DNA of 64,000 nt from Juglans regia (lineage: Eukaryota; Streptophyta; Magnoliopsida; Fagales; Juglandaceae). Below, piece after piece: positions 55,780 through 64,000 of the stretch (position 1 is the stretch's first letter; each line of letters opens with the position of its first letter). A program made the position numbers and the translations under genes. The notes under the pieces are model-generated. The model did no database searches. It had not been told where the DNA came from and worked only from the letters and a program-made list of their open reading frames with translations. The stretch is taken from assembly GCF_001411555.2 (NCBI RefSeq), contig NC_049902.1, forward strand, positions 9,803,985-9,867,984, written 5' to 3'.

Positions 55780-55930
55780 TTTTGGCGACCAAATCTATCG
55801 TAACCATGTTTTGACAGTCGTGTTTTGGTGATCAATGGTAACCGTGTTTTGGCTACCAAGGCTATCAGGACCTTGGTGACCATGTTTCGGCAACCAAGGC
55901 TATCATGACCTTGGCAACCATGTTTCAACC
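55780..55930 (+). repeat. Tandem ACCATGTTTTGG / ACCAAGGCTATC repeat in element F
   Basis: About four units of roughly 35-48 bp: ACCATGTTT.GGC.ACCAAGG, then CTATCA.GACCTTGG. A weaker unit lies at 53515-53560. No gene. Confidence 0.75.
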
Positions 55931-56478
55931 GCATCTAGCGGGCCACCTCCGAAAACAAGCTTTTAAGCTCCATAACCGCCTCGTGCAAGTTGTCTTTGGA
56001 AACAAGTCAATGAGGTTGGCAACTGCCTGGGATGGACCAACAGAGTTGACAGGCTCTTTGACTACTTAGCACTAGTTACAACCAACAAACTCAAATTTTA
56101 AAGTCAAAGCGACAACACCAACATGGAATTGCCTCACAAGGGCAAGAAACCCACTAGCACCAACAAAAACAAAAATGATAACCAAGAAAGAAATACACGC
56201 TATTCACTAACGATAAACAATCATACACGAGCATAAACACGCTCGATTATCACACAAACAAACGTCCTAGAGACCCATCCTCAAAGTAACAAAATTTACA
56301 TGTCTCCTCGAGGTCAACCCTTAGAAATCTTCATTGCATTATATGAAAATGGAAAAGTAGGGACAATTTCCCAGAGTTTATTTTATAATGTTTTCACAGA
56401 CTATCTTTATCATAGTTGACTTGAAGATTCTCAAAACCTTATTGTTGCACAAATTGACTTTAAGAATCGCCGAGTGTT
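55931..56478. other. 3' non-coding interior of element F
   Basis: No coding signature. I cannot point to a convincing polypurine tract just before the right LTR (the sequence is AAGAATCGCCGAGTGT), which leaves some doubt about the element's exact 3' structure. Confidence 0.4.
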
Positions 56479-57147
56479 TGTTGGATATAAAATAAATAGA
56501 GTTCAGCCCATTGAAATCCTACCAAGAACAAAGGAAGAGAAAAGACAAAAAAGAGATAAAGCCAAAAGAGATTGACTCGGATACAAAAAGGTGAAAAATA
56601 CATATGGCAAGTAGGACTTAACTACTCTAAAGATGGAAATAGACCTCTATAAAAGGAGAGAATCTCTACAAATCAAGAGAGATTACTGGCTTTCCCATCA
56701 AATTTCTATAGCGAAAGCATCTTCTTCAACCTCCTAGAAATTCTAATCTTCCTCTATTATATTGAAAGATACTAGAGGTTATGAGAGATTATAAAATCAC
56801 TGATTAGAGGGAATTTCTTTTCCCCCAAACAATCCATAGACGTAAGTTTTATTCCAAACTATGTAAATCTCTTTATTTACAATTTATATGTTTTATTTAT
56901 CATTTGAGTTTTGCTACTCATCATCTCCACACACCACACACCACTTTTTTTTATTTTTTTATTTTTTTAAAAAAAATTAGTTTTATTCTTTCTAAAAATT
57001 ATGTGTAGTATGTAGTATGAGAATTATAAGTAGAATTTATGTTATCATTTATTATCAGCATTTAACAATTGTATCAACACCCAAACCGTGATTGTGGGCT
57101 ATTCAACCATATTGTGGGCTCCAGTCGTGCTGAGAAATGCATCGACA
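56479..57147 (+). repeat. 3' LTR of element F, enlarged by a MITE
   Basis: Matches 51032-51564 except for a 145-bp excess made by the MITE at 56906-57041 plus its duplicated target. Ends ATGCATCGACA. Confidence 0.85.
56906..57041. mobile_element. MITE (136 bp) with 9-bp target duplication, Mutator-like
   Basis: Flanked by TTATCATTT on both sides (56897-56905 and 57042-57050). The left LTR has only one copy of that site at the equivalent place, which confirms an insertion. Imperfect inverted ends: GAGTTTTGCTACTCATCATC at the left against CATAAATTCTACTTATAATT at the right reversed. A 9-bp duplication fits Mutator-type MITEs. Confidence 0.82.
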
Positions 57148-59130
57148 GGGTCCAATATGAATTCCTACATATAGGAAATTTAATTGCTTAGAGGGTACAA
57201 TGAGATTTTTTATACATGCAACTGTTTTCATTTGGCTGGAAAGAGGGAGGGCAAGTTAAATCGAAGAAGAATGTGATAGATGAGTCTTTATACTTTTACC
57301 ATAATGAATGAGGGAGTAAATAAATAAATAAGATTTTTCAAAGCATCCTCATCTTTTAAAATTAATTAGGCCATGTTTGGTTATGAGTAATTTTGAGAAT
57401 CTTTTTGTGATTGGATTTGGATAAAACGTTAAACTAGAAAAAAAAAAAAAAAAAAGGTTTAAAAATGTTGGGTTTGATTTAAGAAAAATGAGAAATTTTT
57501 GAAAAAAAAAAATCTGTATAACCAAACATGTTCTTAATTTCTTGAAGTAAAAATATATACTTCATGGCTGGGCAACCCCATCACTGCCAATGTGGAAAGA
57601 CCAGTTCCATTTGCCACCCTAGCACTAGTAGTAGATTCAACAAAATTATATTTTGGCTAAAATTTAACTAGGTTGCATAAAAACTCACTGTAATAGACTC
57701 AACAAATCTATAATATTTTTAACTTTGATTATTTTCACTGGCCAAATCTCATCAGCCCAAGTTACTAACCAAATATTATTTTAACATAAAAAATTCTTCT
57801 TTCCCAATTTATTTTAGCATAAATTGAAGTCGATAATTTTAATATAGGATATGTATAGAAGTTGCTGTCGTTTCAGAGCATTAGGGTTTTCACACCCATA
57901 TTTAGATTTTGTTTGACGGCGCCGAAGATAAGTAATTTTGATGATGTTGCATGTAGGTGGCAAAAAGATTAGAGAACACTCCAAGGCAATTCAAGAGATT
58001 TGGTAGTATTGGATTTTGGGCACAGCTTGTGTGCACCATTGTGGCTACTATGTGATTCTTTCGTTTTCAATCGTCGTTACTGAGAAGATATCGTCGCCGG
58101 CTAGTGTTTATGCTACTGCTGTTCGGATTGCCGCTGCGTTCATTTCAGTATTTTGGTCATTTGGTTAAAATTAAAATAAATGGTCAAATGGTCAAAATTA
58201 ATATTTTAATAGAATAGTGATAGATTTGGAGAGTTTGTTATTTAGTGTTGTTAAAAAGTGACTAGTTAAATTTGTAAAAATAAATTTGTTGGTTAAATTT
58301 TGACTAAATTTTGTTGTTGATTTGTAAATGGTCAAAATCTCACTCGGCTAGCTAGTTGTTGTCCCCAAGGTGTTGATCAGACATCCCCTTGGCTTTTTGC
58401 GGTGCTTAGCCACCATCTTTTCTTTGACTCTTTTGTGTGAACGCACAAGATGCCCGTTATTCACATTCCTTATTATTATTATTCCTCCACATGAATCCAC
58501 ATGCAAAAAGCATCTAAAATGTTTGTGAACAAAAATAAATAAATAGCTAGTGAGAGAGAGATTAAAGAAGAAAATAGCAAGCACTATTCAATACCTAAAA
58601 TCAAATAATGAAAATGAAGTTACAAAAGCTGTATTTTTTAGGTGTAAAATTTACATTAAATAAAAATAGAAATATAAAAGAAATGGGTTTGCAGTCTCGA
58701 CACCATGAAAATAAAAACAAAGAATGGTTGTAAAGCAAATAAATATTGGTTAGGGCTCATGTTTATCAATAAGGTCGAGGAAGGAACCATATACCATAAA
58801 GAACACCTAAAAACTGTATCATTTGATGTCGTTGCACTGCACTTGACTGTTTTGGGGCATCATGTAGAACTTTTCATGATGCCCTCATCTTATGCATCTT
58901 CGAGAAAGGAAGCAAGAGAGGATGCTTTCTTCCATAATAAAGATGGCATTGGCATCTCGTTCAAGAAGCCTGGAAAAAATCCCATAAAGATGCTGCCAAG
59001 GGTTGGGCGTGTGGCCTCACATGCACAAGAGGCGATGCATGCCAGTAGTGGGGCTAGGTTGGTGGTGTGGGATCATGGTAGGCAGTAGGTCGATGATTGG
59101 TAAAGTCCTATGAACGATTTTTGGTATATA
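57148..59130. other. Intergenic AT-rich DNA, no supported gene
   Basis: Long A and T runs, no domain seen. An open frame of 127 codons at 58705-59088 (MKIKTKNGCKANKYWLG start) has no recognisable motif; the following TAG and AT-rich surroundings give no gene support, so it is left as unassigned. Confidence 0.45.
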
Positions 59131-59179
59131 GATACCCTAGTTTTATGGGTATTGAAGGACATGTAAGCTAGGCCAATAA

Positions 59180-59941
59180 ATGGTTACTTGATCTCAGGCA
59201 ATATTCGAGATTAACGGCTACACTGAGGAACAAAAGGTGCAGTATACTGGGCACTTGCTACAAGGAGAAACTGGTATCTGGTAGGATATCAAAAGGCAGT
59301 TAGTAATAAGGGAACTGTGTAACATAGCTGCCTTCACCTATGAGAGATTTAAGGAAGAGTTTGATAATCAGTTCTTCCCATAAATGATTAAACAACAAAA
59401 GACATCAGAGTTTGCAACTTTGGTGCAAGGGAATTCCACTATTGAACAGTATGCTGCAAGATTCATGGAGCTTGGAAGGTTCGCTCCTCACTTAATAGCC
59501 ACTGAAAAAATGCAAGTCCAAAAATTTCAATGAGGTTTACAAGAACTAGTTCACTCCTCATGTAGCTTGCTTTTGTATTGAAAACTTTCAAGAATTGGTT
59601 CATGTTACTTCCATAACCAAAGCTGAGCAAAAGAGTGTGGCGGCTCAAATTAATCTGGAAAGAAAGAGTGCTTCTCCCTTCGCTGCTGGAGGAAGTAATG
59701 ATAAAAAGAGAATGGTGCCGAGACCAATAAAGGAAAGAGCGTAATGCTCGCTCCCTATGTTACATGCCGGAAGTGTGGAAGGGCTCATGATGGAAAAGGC
59801 AAATTTGGGTTAGGAATGTGCTTTAGATGTAGACAATCGAAACATATGATTCGGGATTGCCCTAAGAATATGCAAGGAGGTGGAATTTCCAATAATAACA
59901 GGTTGAATCAGAGACCACGACTTGCTCAAGCCCTAGTTTAA
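59180..59941 (+). pseudogene. gag with zinc knuckle, chromovirus G
   Basis: Capsid remnant. Blocks: EEQKVQYTGHLLQGETGIW, then AAFTYERFKEEFDNQFFP, then FATLVQGNSTIEQYAARFME and LGRFAPHLIATEKMQV. Stops break several of these. In another frame at 59744-59941 a CCHC zinc knuckle, CFRCRQSKHMIRDC, has the C-x2-C-x4-H-x4-C spacing, preceded by CRKCGRAHDGK. The frame change lies near 59740. Confidence 0.85.
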
Positions 59942-60726
59942 TGTTATCCCAAGAGATGTCAATGTCAATACACTGGAGTTTAAGGAAACGAAAGTCATTA
60001 TTGGTATTTAGTGGATTCACCACTAAATATATGGTAGCTGATTATTACACTTTAGGTAATATCAAACTATTTGGATATATGGTGAGTGCATTATTTGACT
60101 CTAGAGCAACGCAGTCCTTTGTATCAACGGCATTTGCATGAATGTGTAACCTTCTGACAGAATTGCTACCTCAGACCATAGTAGTAACAATTCTAGATGG
60201 AAGTGCAATTAGGTGTACTCGGGTGATTAGAGATTGTCCTATAAGTTTGGAAGGGAAGACTATGAGAGCAGATCTTTTTGACTTTTGTCTATTGGGGTTT
60301 AATTTGATATTGCGAATGGACTGGTTATCCAAGTATTATGCCAGGATAGATTGTTGGAGGAAGGAGGTTGTGCATGACTCACCTGATGATAGTAGAATTC
60401 GTTATGTGAGAGGAACTCTAAAGGTTGTTCCCTCCATAATCTCGGCTTTGCAAGTTAGAAATTGCATTCCTGACAGTGTTGTAGGTTATTTGGCTTTGAT
60501 AATTGAAGAGTCCAGTAGGAATAAGGAAATTCAGGGAATACTTGTCGATGAGGATTTTTTGGAGGTATTAACAGACGATTTACTAGGGTTACCCCCTAAT
60601 AGGGAAACAAAGTTTATTAAAGAGTCGGAACCTGCCACAACTCCCATTCATAGAGCGTCATACCTTTTGGCTCCATCCGAGTTAAAGGAATCGCAACTAC
60701 AAATAGAGGAACTATTGGAAAAATGA
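59941..60726 (+). pseudogene. Protease and pol N-terminal part, chromovirus G
   Basis: VSALFDSRATQSFVS (about 60086-60130) is the retropepsin active site, with the glycine of DSGAT replaced by arginine, likely inactivating. After a TGA stop: VTILDGSAIRCTRV, then FNLILRMDWLSKYYARIDC, the usual end of the protease region. The link to reverse transcriptase follows, with PATTPIHRASYLLAPSELKE, close to the chromovirus P..I.R..YRMAP.EL..L pattern, ending at a TGA near 60724. Confidence 0.85.
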
Positions 60727-61850
60727 TTTATCCATCCTAATTCTTCATCTTGGGGTGCACTAGTGTAATTTGTAAAGAAGAAAGATTGATCGATGAGGAT
60801 GTATATCAATTACAGGGAATTGAACAAGGTAACGATAAAGAACAGTATCCATTCTCGCGTATCGATGACCTATTAGGTCAGTTACATGGAGCATTAGTAT
60901 TCTCAAAAATAGATTTAAGATCAGGATATCATCAGCTTAAGATTAGGGAACAAGATATCCCTAAGACTGCTTTTTTAATACGGTATGGGCATTATAAATT
61001 CCTAGTAATGACATTTAGATTAACTAACGCTTTTGTAGCATTTATGAATATGATGAACAAAATATTCAAACCCTATTTGGATAGCTTTCTTGTCGTATTC
61101 ATTGATGACATACTAATATACTCAAGAAGTGATGAGGAACATAAGAAACACCTCAGTCTGGTTCTAGAAAGGTTAAAGGGGCATAAGTTGTATGCTAAGA
61201 TTTGATATTTAGTAAAGGAGTAGCAATTGATCATTGTCAGATTGAAGTAGTGACGAATTAGCAGTGCCCTACCAATGTACATGAAATCCATAGTTTTCTA
61301 GGTATGGCCTGATCCTATAGAAGATTTGTAGAGGGATTTTCCAAACTCTCAAGGTCATTCACTGCCTTAACCAAAAAGAATGTCAAATGTGTTTGGACTA
61401 AGAAGTGTGAGTAAAGTTTTCTGGAACTTAAGAAGAGTTTGACATCTGTATCAGTACTAGAATTGCAAGAATCTCATATGCCCTATGTGATCTAGAGCGA
61501 TTCATCTAAATCAAAACTTGATGCATACTTATCCAAGAAGGACGAGTTGTTGCCTATGCTTCTCTTCAAACCATGAACAAAATTACCTCACTCACGACTT
61601 AGAGCTGGCATTGGTGATTTTTGCCTTAAAGATATGGAGGCATTAGTTGTATGGCAAAACATGCGAGATATTCACCGACCATAAAAGCCTCAAATATTTG
61701 TTCAGCCAGAAGAATCTTAATATGAGATAGAGGAGATGGTTGGAAATGATTAGTGACTACCAATTTGAGATTAAATATCATCCTGGTAAAGATAACGTTG
61801 TAGCTAATGCATTAAGTCAAAAAATGCAACTGAAGGTTCTTCAACATCCA
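60727..61850 (+). pseudogene. Reverse transcriptase and RNase H, chromovirus G
   Basis: RT pieces: [13 protein letters not shown], then after a frameshift [20 protein letters not shown] and [20 protein letters not shown], then the catalytic block [20 protein letters not shown] near 61093-61150 with both aspartates. GFTNA is altered (RLTNAFVAF). After 61205 stops and frameshifts are frequent. RNase H survives in patches: DLELALVIFALKIWRH, KTCEIFTDHKSLKYLFSQK, DYQFEIKYHPGKDNVVANAL (61590-61820). Inactive. Confidence 0.85.
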
Positions 61851-61854
61851 CCTC

Positions 61855-62290
61855 AGAAATGGAGTCTCTTATGAATAGCATGAGGAATTTGCTAATCGGA
61901 AGTCTCCAACAAGATGAAACCCTTGTTGCTGTGCAAGAGATCATACCCTTAGATTGGGAGGAGGTAAAGGAACGTCAGATGGGAGACAATAAGATGTTAG
62001 ATATCAGACGACAGATTGGAAAGAGCGAAGGGCAAGAAGGATTCAAGGTCAGTGAAGATGGTCTATTGCACTTCAAGAGTAGTAAGGTAATCCCAACTGA
62101 TCCTAAGATAAAAGATAGGATTTTGAAAGAAGCGCATTAGACTCCATACGCAGCTCATCCTGGAAGTACAAAAATGTACTGGGCCTTAAACAACATTTTT
62201 GGTGGGAAGGTATGAAAAAGGATGTGGAGGAGTATGTTAATTAATTTTTTGTATGTGGAGTTGTAAAAGCATAACATGCCAACATATATT
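61855..62290 (+). pseudogene. Integrase N-terminal remnant, chromovirus G
   Basis: GLLHFKSSKVIPTDPKIKD and ILKEAH lead to AAHPGSTKMYWALNNIFWW and EGMKKDVEEYV, the H-x3-H-type zinc region of integrase. The expected first cysteine is lost to a stop and frameshift (VN then stop, FFVCGVVKA). Similarity ends near 62285; the catalytic core is missing. Confidence 0.8.
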
Positions 62291-62463
62291 ATGACTCGTA
62301 CGAAGATGACCTCATATATTGTACTCAAGATGAGATCTCTGAGGATGAGGAGTTAACCCACCCATTGATGACTCCTCAACTAATGCTAGACCATAGCTTC
62401 TCTGGTGAGTTCCATATTTTTATTTATACCATGTTCTCCGATTTTGAGAATGAAATATTCATT

Positions 62464-62475
62464 TTAGGGGGAGGA
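62464..62475 (+). promoter_or_regulatory. Polypurine tract of chromovirus G
   Basis: TTAGGGGGAGGA directly precedes the LTR start TGTAACACCCG. The preceding ATTTTGAGAATGAAATATTC resembles the conserved pol tail also seen at 36040-36060. Confidence 0.85.
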
Positions 62476-64000
62476 TGTAACACCCGACCAAGAACTACAT
62501 AGATCAAGATATAACATTGTCAAATATTGAGAATTTGACAATGATAACCCATGACCTTGGTCAAAGTGGAAGTTATGATCCTCGAGAAAAGTGAGCTTTT
62601 AGATCATAATTTGGCAAAGTAACTTCCACCATTGCTTTAATTATGATTTTTAGCGATTTTTAAAAGCAATGAAGATTTTTGTGAAATGGATTCCTAAGGG
62701 CCAATAAAAGGATGACAAGTGGCATGAAGAAAACTAGCCACCTTAATGGGCTTGGTAATTGATTCATAGCAAGTCATGGAGGTTAGATGGATATGAAGAA
62801 GGCCCAAAAGTTGGTTAAAATGAGGGTCCAAGCTTAAGAAGATGAAGGGCCAAAGAAAGGTTCAAGACAAGGCCCAATGTGAGGTCCAAAGTTATGGCCC
62901 AACTCAGTAAGTTATTGAGGCTCAAAGAAGGGCCCAACAAAAACTGAACATGAGGAAAAAGGGAAGGCCCATTTCGAGGCCCACATTAAGGTCTAATTCA
63001 ATAAAATTTAGTACCCAAAGAGATTGCACCACTTGGAGAATAAGCCTAGGATTCTCATCACTATGCAAATAGGAAATACCACCATCTAGAAAATGATTTT
63101 TATTTCTTTTGCAAACCTCCCACACACCCCTAGCGTTTATTTTTCAACCATGATCAGCCCCATCATGATTCCAAGTTTACATTTTCAAAATCCCTCATTA
63201 TGCCATGGAATAGTCATTGCATAGTAACTTTGAAAATCTATCAAACACTAGACATGCCGATTTCTCCAAGCTCTTTTCTCCATAGTTCCTTTTTTTTTTT
63301 TTTCTTTTGCAATTTTCATGTTTTCTTCTTGATTTGGATCAATATTTTAATGCCCTAGACTATTTAATTAAGTTCAACTCATGTCATGTAGAAGAAAGGC
63401 ATGTAAATGTCGTGTGACTCCACCAATTAGATGTACTATGTGCTAGCCGATGCACTCCAAGAACAAACCAACAAATCCTGTTCTTCAACAACTTTCTCAA
63501 GTGGTTTTCTACACTTTATTAACCCCCTTTCATGCTACCTAAATTTGGAAAATTCAAGCCTAGGATGAAGCGAAGAATAGCTTCCATAGTACCCTAAGAA
63601 CTAACCCTATCAATGATCAAAACTGACGGACATGTTTGTGGGAAACTATGTGCCAATTATGGACTGAACCCTTCTCCATTCAACTCTCTTTCATTGCACA
63701 ACAAACACCAAGTGTCCAACATTCATGCCTCAATACTTATTTGGAAAAGTTACTCAAATAGTGTTTAATAGTGATCAAGAACTTTCCGCAAGGATACTAC
63801 AAAAGCTGAACAAAAATCGGACAAGTTTGAAGACCAAAACTGTCGGCATACACTCGGTTTCTCTTGTGGAATCAAATGGTTTTTGTTCCAGCTTTTGAAA
63901 CCTTTATCCTGAACCTATTACACTCATTTGTTCCTTGTCCATGAGTTAATAATGTGATGGATCTAACTCTGCAATTCTGGAAACACAAGCATGCACTCCA
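62476..64000 (+). repeat. 3' LTR of chromovirus G, continues beyond window
   Basis: Starts TGTAACACCCGACC. At least 1525 bp, no end seen. Includes an inverted repeat GTGGAAGTTATGATC ... AAGTAACTTCCAC near 62568-62630. Open frame at 62922-63125 (minus) is within the LTR and has no domain. Confidence 0.8.

Larger units (their letters stand above)
51032..57147 (+). mobile_element. Non-coding LTR element F (LARD-like) with Tat-like primer site
   Basis: Direct LTRs of 533 bp (51032-51564) and 669 bp (56479-57147, enlarged by a MITE) bracket 4.9 kb. A primer site follows the left LTR. Neither strand shows gag, protease or pol. The inside consists largely of several families of degenerate repeats. 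Flanks GGATT (left) and GGGTC (right) match at only three of five bases, so the target duplication is uncertain. Non-autonomous; it would depend on a relative's enzymes. Confidence 0.75.
59150..64000 (+). mobile_element. Chromovirus G (Tekay/Del-like), 5' truncated and internally deleted
   Basis: Gag, zinc knuckle, protease, reverse transcriptase, RNase H and the first part of integrase appear in order, then a jump to a polypurine tract and 3' LTR that leaves the window. No 5' LTR is found upstream. Many stops and frameshifts. Motif style (YLLQGE, QGNSTIEQYA, RMDWLSKYYA) is that of the Tekay/Del lineage. Confidence 0.85.

Noticed and set aside
58705..59088. 127-codon frame upstream of chromovirus G
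   Set aside because: Not recognised; no promoter, domain or clear link to gag. Left unassigned rather than given a function.
1..64000. CRISPR arrays, operons, prophage or bacterial defence systems
   Set aside because: Introns, plant gene families and plant retrotransposons dominate; the tandem repeats seen have no unique spacers of constant length.

Overview
This window looks like repeat-rich nuclear DNA of a flowering plant, most likely a woody eudicot. The evidence is one intron-containing plant ZIP metal-transporter gene set among CACTA transposons, Ty3/gypsy LTR retrotransposons, solo LTRs and MITEs. A GAGATGAGATGAG-type repeat near 26.1 kb reminds me of walnut/oak-relative (Fagales) genomes, but that is a low-confidence impression. 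There are no bacterial-style operons, rRNA, tRNA or CRISPR arrays.

Layout. 1-5050: right part of a CACTA (En/Spm) element with a decayed TNP2 transposase on the minus strand, an opposing plus-strand plant-transposon ORF, two clusters of ACGTTCGAACGT-type motifs, and a right terminus ending GTAGTG. 5078-5199: a small hairpin MITE. 5394-7190 (minus): an intact three-exon ZIP zinc/iron transporter of 359 residues, the only host gene I can defend; its second intron carries a relic of another ZIP exon. 7.3-9.7 kb: AT-rich, no gene. 9693-18616: an LTR retrotransposon on the minus strand with perfect GGTAC target-site duplications. It has a Tat-like primer site and gag-protease remnants, no polymerase, a tandem-repeat block, and on the opposite strand a separate gene unit (TATA box, decayed Transposase_28-like ORF with coiled coil, AATAAA signal). 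19937-25945: a CACTA element with both ends and a CCT duplication, holding relics of both CACTA proteins and an LTR piece.

26556-48883: a nest. The base layer is a Ty3/gypsy element (A). Into it were inserted solo LTR B (28044-30521, GGTTT duplication), LTR C (31217-35553, GTTGC), chromovirus D (37024-42098) and solo LTR E (43108-47544, AGCAC). 49058-49917: a GGTCC-rich element with inverted ends. 51032-57147: a non-coding LTR element (F) with a Tat-like primer site and several families of internal degenerate repeats; a MITE sits in its right LTR. 59.1 kb to the end: a decayed Tekay-like chromovirus (G) whose 3' LTR runs off the window.

Apart from ZIP, nearly every coding stretch is interrupted by stops or frameshifts, so the window records waves of insertion and decay. 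The strongest candidate for an unusual system is the pol-less Tat-like element that keeps its own opposite-strand gene with promoter and polyadenylation signal.
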